A stretch of 64,000 bases of DNA, from positions 13,315,266 to 13,379,265 of the forward strand of contig NC_049988.1 in the NCBI RefSeq assembly GCF_000003815.2, in the 5' to 3' direction. The DNA is from Branchiostoma floridae (taxonomy: Eukaryota; Chordata; Leptocardii; Amphioxiformes; Branchiostomatidae). The first letter of the stretch is position 1; every line of letters begins with the position of its first letter. Shown piece by piece: positions 1 through 12,100 of the stretch. The translations under genes and the position numbers were made by a program. The notes below the pieces were generated by a model that worked only from the letters and a program-made list of their open reading frames with translations, was not told where the DNA came from and did not search any database.

Positions 1-138
1 CTGCCCTCAAGCACTGGCGTGACACGGTGGACTGCAGCTACGTTGAGAAGATTAATCTCTTCTGCGATGCTTGCGACAGCTGTGGCTTCCACGATATCGC
101 TGTGGACTGCAGAGAAAACTTCCGCCATGAAGTCTTTG
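1..138 (+). CDS. Exon 0E, 3' end only (type E, second domain)
   Basis: The exon is cut by the window start; the frame begins at base 3 and the donor is GTTAGT. It codes the last 45 residues of a type-E domain pair, from the ALKHWRD helix. It differs from the array consensus: Cys instead of Ser in DCSY, INLFCDAC for IDLFCHAC, CREN for CRDN, and EVFG for EVYG. These differences suggest this copy is older or less homogenised than units 1-10. Confidence 0.8.
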
Positions 139-3100
139 GTTAGTACCTATATTCTAATAATACCTATAATTAAAAGAAAATTGTACATACTTCGTTTCGA
201 AATTCATTCCACATACACACTAAACCTTAACATCCATACATTGTCCTGTAGTGACGTCGAGTGTCTCAACTGGCTATCAAACATCCTCCGTCGTGTCGAC
301 CCAGTCCGTCAGTGGCAGCGCTTCAACCGTCACAGGTATGCGTTTAACTTTGTTAACGGTCATTTCCGGTATTAACGTATTATTCCCAACTTCACTAAAT
401 GTAAGAAACATTGGATAAATAATTTATGGAATCTGTAACTAAGAGTATTGTTTTTCCTGATACAAGGACTGGCACTATGTGACGACACCTTCCATCTGAT
501 CTGTGACAAGATCTCTGACGACTGGAGAACTGTGTGTATCGCCCTGGGTTGCGGCTCGGACATGATCACAAAGGTCGTCTCTGAGTGTGGCTCGGATGAC
601 GTTCTGTGTTGCAGTACTATGCTCAAGCATTGGCGTGACTCGTGGCATGAGGACTACTCCGACAAGGTCGACACTCTCTGCACTGCCCTGCGTACATGCG
701 GATACACCGACTGTGCCACTACCGTGTACTCAAAGTACCGTACCGAGCATAGCGTGGCTCTGTGTGATGGCCAGATTGACATCTACAGCAAGACCTTGAG
801 TGACGATTGGAAGACATTCTGTCATGCCCTCGACTGCAGTGACGACTTCATCACTAAGATAGAGGTCGAGTGTGGCCACGACGACTACTTGTGTTGTGGA
901 ACGGCTATCAAGACCTGGCGTGATACTGTGGACTGCAGCTACGCTGACAAGATCGACCACTTCTGCAACGCCTGTTACAGCTGTGGCTTCGACGATATCG
1001 CCGTGGACTGTAGAGATCATTACCGCAACGAGGTCTTCGGTGAGCATCTTTATCTATCAAATTTAGTGTATTTCTTTGTTCTATGATCACGAAGTTCTTA
1101 TCCGCTTCATCCATTTTACCGTACCACTCAAGTTTTGGTTTCTTTGTCATTTTAGTAACTGGTGGCTCTAGCGGCTTCAGCACAGGAGGAACATCGGGCC
1201 ATTACGTCAGTGGAGGCGTTCTGGTGACAGGTCAGCCTACTTTCTTTTCACTCGCTGCATAAATTCTCTGGATATGCTGGCGTACTGCAGATATAATGAC
1301 CCATCTTATAAGATCTCAAATGTGTTGAATACGCTTTTGAAATATCCGTACATCTTTGCAGGATTGGCTCTGTGCGACGACACACTTCGTGTCATCTGTC
1401 ACAAGATTGATGACTGGAAGCAGGTCTGCACACACCTTGGCTGTGACGATGAATTCATCCAGAAGTTCCAAGACCAATACAAGGACGACGTCTACCAGAG
1501 CTGCTTCCATGCCCTCAAGACCTGGCGTGATACATTCGATACGAGCTACGATGACAAGTACAACACCCTGTGCAAGACACTGCGCGACTGTAACTATTAC
1601 GATTGCGCAGACACCTTGTACCACAAATATCGTACCGAGCACAGCTTTGCCCTGTGTGACAGTCAGATCGACGTGTACAGCCATACGTTGAGCGACGACT
1701 GGAAGAACATCTGTGTTGACATGAAATGCGACGACGACTTTATCAACAAGATTGAGATGGAGTGTGGTGGAGACAACTACCTGTGCACCAGCACTGCTCT
1801 CAAGCAATGGCGTGACACCGTGGACTGTAGCTACGACGACAAGATTGACCTCTTCTGCCATGCTTGCGATAACCACGGTTACCACGACATTGCCACCGAC
1901 TGCAGGTCCAACTCCCGCTACGAGTCCTATGGTAAGTGGGCAGTTTTGATAACAAAATCTTAAGTTCGCAATCATTTTCATGTCTCCTCTGATTGGCCAA
2001 GATGCAATCTTTGTTCTAGAAACACGTTTACAGCTGATAGACAATTTCTACCTTTTGCAGGATTGGCTCTGTGTGACGACACACTTCGCGTCATCTGTGA
2101 CAAGATCGATGACTGGAAGCAGGTCTGCACACACCTTGGCTGTGACGATGAATTCATCCACAAGTTCCAAGACCAATACAAGGACGACGTCTACCAGAGC
2201 TGCTTCCATGCCCTCAAGACATGGCGCGACACCTTCGACGACATCAGCTACGATGACAAGGTGAACAAGCTGTGCCAGACTCTACGCACCTGCGGACATG
2301 ATGATTGCGCCGACACTGTGCTGCACAAGTATGACACAGAAAACTGCTTTGCCCTGTGTGACCACCAGATCAACATCTACAGCCATAAGTTGGCCGATGA
2401 TTGGGTGGACTTCTGCAAGTCTTTGAACTGTGACGATGACTTCATCAGCAAGATTGATCAAGAGTGTGGCGGAGACAACTACATGTGCATCAGCACTGCC
2501 CTCAAGCACTGGCGTAACACAATGGACTGTAGCTATGCCGACAAGGTTGACCTCTTCTGCCACGCTTGTGATGCCTGTGGATTCGACGACGTTGCAGAGG
2601 ACTGCAAGACCAACTTCCGCCATGAGTCGTATGGTGAGTATTTTGCTTCGTGCCCAGAAATAAACCAAACACAATACTGCAAGCTTTCGGATTCCCATCG
2701 AATTTGGCAAAGTTGAAGCCTATTGACGATACACTTCTTTGTACTTTTAAGGATTGAGCTTGTGTGACGACACACTACGCCTTATCTCCAGCAAGATCAG
2801 TGACTGGAAGTTGGTGTGTACAACACTTGGCTGTGACTCTTCCTTCATTCACAAGTTCCAGGATCAATACCATGACGACACCTACCTCTCCTGCTTCCAC
2901 GCCCTCAAGACCTGGCGCGACACCTTCGACGCAAGCTATGATGACAAGGTCAACATCTTGTGCCAGACCCTGCGTAACTGTGGTTACACGGATTGCGCTG
3001 GAATCGTCGATGACAAGCACCGCACCGAGTGTAGCGTCGTTCTGTGTGACAGTCAGATCGACATTTACAGCAAGAAGTTGAGCAGTGACTGGAAGAACTT

Positions 3101-6100
3101 CTGCACACATCTGGGTTGTGATGACGACTTCATCAGTAAGATCGATGAGCAATGTAACCATGACAACTATCTGTGCATCAGCACTGCACTCAAGCACTGG
3201 CGTGACACGGTTGACTCCACCTACGTGGAGAAGATTGATCTCTTCTGCCATGCCTGTGACAGCTGTGGCTTCCACGATATCGCTATGGACTGCAGAGACA
3301 ACTTCCGCCATGAAGTCTATGGTGAGTGTCCATCTACTCATAGCACCTAAATTCAGGTTCGAAAAATAAAAAGAGCACAAAGATGACCCTTCAGAATTTT
3401 TTTTCATTTCCACCCTGAGACTTATCTTGCACATATTGTTTTGCAGTGACGTCGAGTGTCTCAACAGGCTATCAAACATCCTCAGTTGTGTCAACTCAGT
3501 CCGTTAGTGCCAGCGCTTCAACCGTCACAGGTATGTCCCTCCAGTTGCAACTCACTGCTTTTGTTAGGTAGACTTTCCAATTTATTCTAAATGTAAGGAC
3601 GATAGGAAAACTTCTTCTATTGAACGTGTGTTTGAGACTGGTGTCTTTTGTCGTCTTCCTAGGACTGGCACTGTGTGACGACACCTTCCATCTGATCTGT
3701 GACAAGATCTCTGACGACTGGAGAACTGTGTGTATCGCCCTGGGTTGCGGCTCGGACATGATCACAAAGGTCATCTCTGAGTGTGGCTCGGATGACGTTC
3801 TGTGCTGCAGTACTATGCTCAAGCATTGGCGTGACTCGTGGCATGAGGACTACTCCGACAAGGTCGACACTCTCTGCACTGCCCTGCGTACATGCGGATA
3901 CACCGACTGTGCCACTACCGTGTACTCAAAGTACCGTACCGAGCATAGCGTGGCTCTGTGTGATGGCCAGATTGACATCTACAGCAAGACCTTGAGTGAC
4001 GATTGGAAGACATTCTGTCATGCCCTCGACTGCAGTGACGACTTCATCACTAAGATAGAGGTCGAGTGTGGCCACGACGACTACTTGTGTTGTGAAACGG
4101 CTATCAAGACCTGGCGTGATACTGTGGACTGCAGCTACGCTGACAAGATCGACCAGTTCTGCAACGCCTGTCACAGCTGTGGCTTCGACGATATCGCCGT
4201 GGACTGTAGAGATCATTACCGCAATGAGGTCTTCGGTAAGCATCAATATCTATCAAAATCAGTGTATTTTTTCTCTATGACCACGAAGTTTTAATCCGCT
4301 GCATCCACTGTACCGTGACACTCATGTTTTGGTTTCTTTGTCATTTTAGTTACTGGTGGCTCTAGCGGCTTCAGCACAGGAGGAACATCGGACCATTACG
4401 TCAGTGGAGGCGTTCTGGTGACAGGTCAGTCTACTCTCTTTTCACTCGCTGCATGGATTCTCTAGATATGCTAGTGTACTCCAGATACAATGACCCATCT
4501 TAGAATATATGAAATGTGTTTACGCCATTGAAACATCCGTACCTTTTTGCAGGATTGGCTCTGTGCGACGACACACTTCGTGTCATCTGTCACAAGATTG
4601 ATGACTGGAAGCAGGTCTGCACACACCTTGGCTGTGACGATGAATTCATCCAGAAGTTCCAAGACCAATACAAGGACGACGTCTACCAGAGCTGCTTCCA
4701 TGCCCTCAAGACCTGGCGTGATACATTCGATACGAGCTACGATGACAAGTACAACACCCTGTGCAAGACACTGCGCGACTGTAACTATTACGATTGCGCA
4801 GACACCTTGTACCACAAATATCGTACCGAGCACAGCTTTGCCCTGTGTGACAGTCAGATCGACGTGTACAGCCATACGTTGAGCGACGACTGGAAGAACA
4901 TCTGTGTTGACATGAAATGCGACGACGACTTTATCAACAAGATTGAGATGGAGTGTGGTGGAGACAACTACCTGTGCACCAGCACTGCTCTCAAGCAATG
5001 GCGTGACACCGTGGACTGTAGCTACGACGACAAGATTGACCTCTTCTGCCATGCTTGCGATAACCACGGGCACCACGACATTGCCACCGACTGCAGGTCC
5101 AACTCCCGCTACGAGTCCTATGGTAAGTGGGCAGTTTTAATAACAAAATCTTAAGTTCGCAATCATTTTCATGTCTCCTGAGATTGGCCAAGATGCAATC
5201 TTCGTTCTAGAAATACGTTTGCAGCTGATAGACAATTTCTACCTTTTGCAGGATTGGCTCTGTGTGACGACACACTTCGCGTCATCTGTGACAAGATCGA
5301 TGACTGGAAGCAGGTCTGCACACACCTTGGCTGTGACGATGAATTCATCCACAAGTTCCAAGACCAATACAAGGACGACGTCTACCAGAGCTGCTTCCAT
5401 GCCCTTAAGACATGGCGCGACACCTTCGACGACATCAGCTACGATGACAAGGTGAACAAGCTGTGCCAGACTCTGCGCACCTGTGGACATGATGATTGCG
5501 CCGACACTGTGCTGCACAAGTATGACACAGAAAACTGCTTTGCCCTGTGTGACCACCAGATCAACATCTACAGCCATAAGTTGGCCGATGATTGGGTGCA
5601 CTTCTGCAAGTCTTTGAACTGTGACGATGACTTCATCAGCAAGATCGATCAAGAGTGTGGCGGAGACAACTACATGTGCATCAGCACTGCCCTCAAGCAC
5701 TGGCGTAACACAATGGACTGTAGCTATGCCGACAAGGTTGACCTCTTCTGCCACGCTTGTGATGCCTGTGGATTCGACGACGTTGCAGAGGACTGCAAGA
5801 CCAACTTCCGCCATGAGTCGTATGGTGAGTATTTTGCTTCTTGCCCAGAAATAAACCAAACAAAATAGTGCAAGCCTTCGGATTCCCGTCGAATATTGCA
5901 AAGTTGAAGTCTATTGACGACACACTTCTTTGTACTTTTCAGGATTGAGCTTGTGTGACGACACACTACGCCTTATCTCCAGCAAGATCAGTGACTGGAA
6001 GTTGGTGTGTACAACACTTGGCTGTGATTCTTCCTTCATTCACAAGTTCCAGGATCAATACCATGACGACACCTACCTCTCCTGCTTCCACGCCCTCAAG

Positions 6101-9100
6101 ACCTGGCGCGACACCTTCGACGCAAGCTATGATGACAAGGTCAACATCTTGTGCCAGACCCTGCGTAACTGTGGTTACACGGATTGCGCTGGAATCGTCG
6201 ATGACAAGCACCGCACCGAGTGTAGCGTCGTTCTGTGTGACAGTCAGATCGACATTTACAGCAAGAAGTTGAGCAGTGACTGGAAGAACTTCTGCACACA
6301 TCTGGGTTGTGATGACGACTTCATCAGTAAGATCGATGAGCAATGTAACCATGACAACTATCTGTGCATCAGCACTGCACTCAAGCACTGGCGTGATACG
6401 GTTGACTCCACCTACGTGGAGAAGATTGATCTCTTCTGCCATGCCTGTGACAGCTGTGGCTTCCACGATATCGCTGTGGACTGCAGAGACAACTTCCGCC
6501 ATGAAGTCTATGGTGAGTGTCCATCTACTCATAGCACCTAAATTCAGGTTCGAAAAATAAAAAGAGCACAAAGATGCACCTTCAGAATTCTTTTTTTCAT
6601 TTCCACCCTGAGACTTATCTTGCACATATTGTTTTGCAGTGACGTCGAGTGTCTCAACAGGCTATCAAACATCCTCCGTTGTGTCAACTCAGTCCGTTAG
6701 TGCCAGCGCTTCAACCGTCACAGGTATGTCCCTCCAGTTGCAACTCACTGCTTTTGTTAGGTAGCCTTTCCAATTTATTCTAAATGTAAGGAGGATAGGA
6801 AAACTTCTTCTATTGAATGTGTGTCTGAAACTTGTGTCTTTTGTCGTCTTCCTAGGACTGGCACTGTGTGACGACACCTTCCATCTGATCTGTGACAAGA
6901 TCTCTGACGACTGGAGAACTGTGTGTATCGCCCTGGGTTGCGGCTCGGACATGATCACAAAGGTCATCTCTGAGTGTGGCTCGGATGACGTTCTGTGCTG
7001 CAGTACTATGCTCAAGCATTGGCGTGACTCGTGGCATGAGGACTACTCCGACAAGGTCGACACTCTCTGCACTGCCCTGCGTACATGCGGATACACCGAC
7101 TGTGCCACTACCGTGTACTCAAAGTACCGTACCGAGCATAGCGTGGCTCTGTGTGATGGCCAGATTGACATCTACAGCAAGACCTTGAGTGACGATTGGA
7201 AGACATTCTGTCATGCCCTCGACTGCAGTGACGACTTCATCACTAAGATAGAGGTCGAGTGTGGCCACGACGACTACTTGTGTTGTGAAACGGCTATCAA
7301 GACCTGGCGTGATACTGTGGACTGCAGCTACGCTGACAAGATCGACCAGTTCTGCAACGCCTGTCACAGCTGTGGCTTCGACGATATCGCCGTGGACTGT
7401 AGAGATCATTACCGCAATGAGGTCTTCGGTAAGCATCAATATCTATCAAAATCAGTGTATTTTTTCTCTATGACCACGAAGTTTTAATCCGCTGCATCCA
7501 CTGTACCGTGACACTCATGTTTTGGTTTCTTTGTCATTTTAGTGACTGGTGGCTCTAGCGGCTTCAGCACAGGAGGAACATCGGACCATTACGTCAGTGG
7601 AGGCGTTCTGGTGACAGGTCAGTCTACTCTCTTTTCACTCGCTGCATGGATTCTCTAGATATGCTAGCGTACTCCAGATACAATGACCCATCTTAGAAGA
7701 TATGAAATGTGTTTACGCCATTGAAACATCCGTATCTTTTTGCAGGATTGGCTCTGTGCGACGACACACTTCGTGTCATCTGTCACAAGATTGATGACTG
7801 GAAGCAGGTCTGCACACACCTTGGCTGTGACGATGAATTCATCCACAAGTTCCAAGACCAATACAAGGACGACGTCTACCAGAGCTGCTTCCATGCCCTC
7901 AAGACATGGCGCGATACATTCGATACGAGCTACGATGACAAGTACAACACCCTGTGCAAGACACTGCGCGACTGTAACTATTACGATTGCGCAGACACCT
8001 TGTACCACAAATATCGTACGGAGCACAGCTTTGCCCTGTGTGACAGTCAGATCGACGTGTACAGCCATACGTTGAGCGACGACTGGAAGAACATCTGTGT
8101 TGACCTGAAATGCCACGACGACTTTATCAACAAGATTGAGATGGAGTGTGGTGGAGACAACTACCTGTGCACCAGCACTGCTCTCAAGCAATGGCGTGAC
8201 ACCGTGGACTGTAGCTACGACGACAAGATTGACCTCTTCTGCCATGCTTGCGATAACCACGGTTACCACGACATTGCCACCGACTGCAGGTCCAACTCCC
8301 GCTACGAGTCCTATGGTAAGTGGGCAGTTTTAATAACAAAATCTTAAGTTCGCAATCATTTTCATGTCTCCTCTGATTGGCCAAGATGCAATCTTTGTTC
8401 TAGAAATACGTTTACAGCTGATAGACAATTTCTACCTTTTGCAGGATTGGCTCTGTGTGACGACACACTTCGCGTCATCTGTGACAAGATCGATGACTGG
8501 AAGCAGGTCTGCACACACCTTGGCTGTGACGATGAATTCATCCACAAGTTCCAAGACCAATACAAGGACGACGTCTACCAGAGCTGCTTCCATGCCCTCA
8601 AGACATGGCGCGACACCTTCGACAACATCAGCTACGATGACAAGGTGAACAAGCTGTGCCAGACTCTACGCACCTGCGGACATGATGATTGCGCCGACAC
8701 TGTGCTGCACAAGTATGACACAGAAAACTGCTTTGCCCTGTGTGACCACCAGATCAACATTTACAGCCATAAGTTGGCCGATGATTGGGTGCACTTCTGC
8801 AAGTCTTTGAACTGTGACGATGACTTCATCAGCAAGATCGATCAAGAGTGTGGCGGAGACAACTACATGTGCATCAGCACTGCCCTCAAGCACTGGCGTA
8901 ACACAATGGACTGTAGCTATGCCGACAAGGTTGACCTCTTCTGCCATGCTTGTGATGCCTGTGGATTCGACGATGTTGCAGAGGACTGCAAGACCAACTT
9001 CCGCCATGAGTCGTATGGTGAGTATTTTGCTTCGTGCCCAGAAATAAACCAAACACAATACTGCAAGCCTTCGGATTCCCGTCGAATTTTGCAAAGTTGA

Positions 9101-12100
9101 AGCCTATTGACGACACACTTCTTTGTACTTTTCAGGATTGAGCTTGTGTGACGACACACTACGCCTTATCTCCAGCAAGATCAGTGACTGGAAGTTGGTG
9201 TGTACAACACTTGGCTGTGATTCTTCCTTCATTCACAAGTTCCAGGATCAATACCATGACGACACCTACCTCTCCTGCTTCCACGCCCTCAAGACCTGGC
9301 GCGACACCTTCGACGCAAGCTATGATGACAAGGTCAACATCTTGTGCCAGACCCTGCGTAACTGTGGTTACACGGATTGCGCTGGAATCGTCGATGACAA
9401 GCACCGCACCGAGTGTAGCGTCGTTCTGTGTGACAGTCAGATCGACATTTACAGCAAGAAGTTGAGCAGTGACTGGAAGAACTTCTGCACACATCTGGGT
9501 TGTGATGACGACTTCATCAGTAAGATCGATGAGCAATGTAACCATGACAACTATCTGTGCATCAGCACTGCACTCAAGCACTGGCGTGATACGGTTGACT
9601 CCACCTACGTGGAGAAGATTGATCTCTTCTGCCATGCCTGTGACAGCTGTGGCTTCCACGATATCGCTGTGGACTGCAGAGACAACTTCCGCCATGAAGT
9701 CTATGGTGAGTGTCCATCTACTCATAGCACCTAAATTCAGGTTCGAAAAATAAAAAGAGCACAAAGATGCACCTTCAGAATTCTTTTTTTCATTTCCACC
9801 CTGAGACTTATCTTGCACATATTGTTTTGCAGTGACGTCGAGTGTCTCAACAGGCTATCAAACATCCTCCGTTGTGTCAACTCAGTCCGTTAGTGCCAGC
9901 GCTTCAACCGTCACAGGTATGTCCCTCCAGTTGCAACTCACTGCTTTTGTTAGGTAGCCTTTCCAATTCATGATAAATGTAGGGATGATAGGAAAACTTT
10001 TTCTATTGAATGTGTGTCTGAGATTGGTGTTTTTTGTCGTCTTCCTAGGACTGGCACTGTGTGACGACACCTTCCATCTGATCTGTGACAAGATCTCTGA
10101 CGACTGGAGAACTGTGTGTATCGCCCTGGGTTGCGGCTCGGACATGATCACAAAGGTCGTCTCTGAGTGTGGCTCGGATGACGTTCTGTGCTGCAGTACT
10201 ATGCTCAAGCATTGGCGTGACTCGTGGCATGAGGACTACTCCGACAAGGTCGACACTCTCTGCACTGCCCTGCGTACATGCGGATACACCGACTGTGCCA
10301 CTACCGTGTACTCAAAGTACCGTACCGAGCATAGCGTGGCTCTGTGTGATGGCCAGATTGACATCTACAGCAAGACCTTGAGTGACGATTGGAAGACATT
10401 CTGTCATGCCCTCGACTGCAGTGACGACTTCATCACTAAGATAGAGGTCGAGTGTGGCCACGACGACTACTTGTGTTGTGAAACGGCTATCAAGACCTGG
10501 CGTGATACTGTGGACTGCAGCTACGCTGACAAGATCGACCAGTTCTGCAACGCCTGTCACAGCTGTGGCTTCGACGATATCGCCGTGGACTGTAGAGATC
10601 ATTACCGCAATGAGGTCTTCGGTAAGCATCAATATCTATCAAAATCAGTGTATTTTTTCTCTATGACCACGAAGTTTTAATCCGCTGCATCCACTGTACC
10701 GTGACACTCATGTTTTGGTTTCTTTGTCATTTTAGTTACTGGTGGCTCTAGCGGCTTCAGCACAGGAGGAACATCGGACCATTACGTCAGTGGAGGCGTT
10801 CTGGTGACAGGTCAGTCTACTCTCTTTTCACTCGCTGCATGGATTCTCCAGATATGCTAGCGTACTTCAGATACAATGACCCATCTTGGAAGATATGAAA
10901 TGTGTTTACGTCATTGAAACATCCGTATCTTTTTGCAGGATTGGCTCTGTGCGACGACACACTTCGTGTCATCTGTCACAAGATTGATGACTGGAAGCAG
11001 GTCTGCACACACCTTGGCTGTGACGATGAATTCATCCACAAGTTCCAAGACCAATACAAGGACGACGTCTACCAGAGCTGCTTCCATGCCCTCAAGACTT
11101 GGCGTGATACGTTCGATACGAGCTACGATGACAAGTACAACACCCTGTGCAAGACACTGCGCGACTGTAACTATTACGATTGCGCCGACACCTTGTACCA
11201 CAAATATCGTACCGAGCACAGCTTTGCCCTGTGTGACAGTCAGATCGACGTGTACAGCCATACGTTGAGCGACGACTGGAAGAACATCTGTGTTGACATG
11301 AAATGCGACGACGACTTTATCAACAAGATTGAGATGGAGTGTGGTGGAGACAACTACCTGTGCACCAGCACTGCTCTCAAGCAATGGCGTGACACCGTGG
11401 ACTGTAGCTACGACGACAAGATTGACCTCTTCTGTCATGCTTGCGATAACCGCGGTTACCACGACATTGCCACCGACTGCAGGTCCAACTCCCGCTACGA
11501 GTCCTATGGTAAGTGGGCAGTTTTGATAACAAAATCTTAAGTTCGCAATCATTTTCATGTCTCCTAAGATTGGCCAAGATGCAATCTTTTTTCTAGAAAT
11601 ACGTTTACAGCTGATAGACAATTTCTACCTTTTGCAGGATTGGCTCTGTGTGACGACACACTTCGCGTCATCTGTGACAAGATCGATGACTGGAAGCAGG
11701 TCTGCACACACCTTGGCTGTGACGATGAATTCATCCACAAGTTCCAAGACCAATACAAGGACGACGTCTACCAGAGCTGCTTCCATGCCCTCAAGACATG
11801 GCGCGACACCTTCGACGACATCAGCTACGATGACAAGGTGAACAAGCTGTGCCAGACTCTGCGCACATGTGGACATGATGATTGCGCCGACACTGTGCTG
11901 CACAAGTATGACACAGAAAACTGCTTTGCCCTGTGTGACCACCAGATCAACATCTACAGCCATAAGTTGGCCGATGATTGGGTGCACTTCTGCAAGTCTT
12001 TGAACTGTGACGATGACTTCATCAGCAAGATCGATCAAGAGTGTGGCGGAGACAACTACATGTGCATCAGCACTGCCCTCAAGCACTGGCGTAACACAAT

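Noticed and set aside
1356-1691. Second-frame + strand ORFs of 60-145 codons rich in Thr, Ser and Arg
   Set aside because: They are frame-shifted readings of the same exons; the Cys/Trp pattern, phases and splice sites all support the other frame.
5825-5942. AATAAA in the D-E intron (AGAAATAAACC) as a polyadenylation signal
   Set aside because: It lies before, not after, the in-frame stop of a retained intron in most units and has no clear T- or GT-rich element following it.
3663-6855. Each 3.19-kb unit as a separate 815-residue gene
   Set aside because: No conserved ATG, stop or promoter space between F and the next A (132-base intron), and splice phases match perfectly across the boundary. 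Kept only as an alternative to test through the leader and AATAAA findings.
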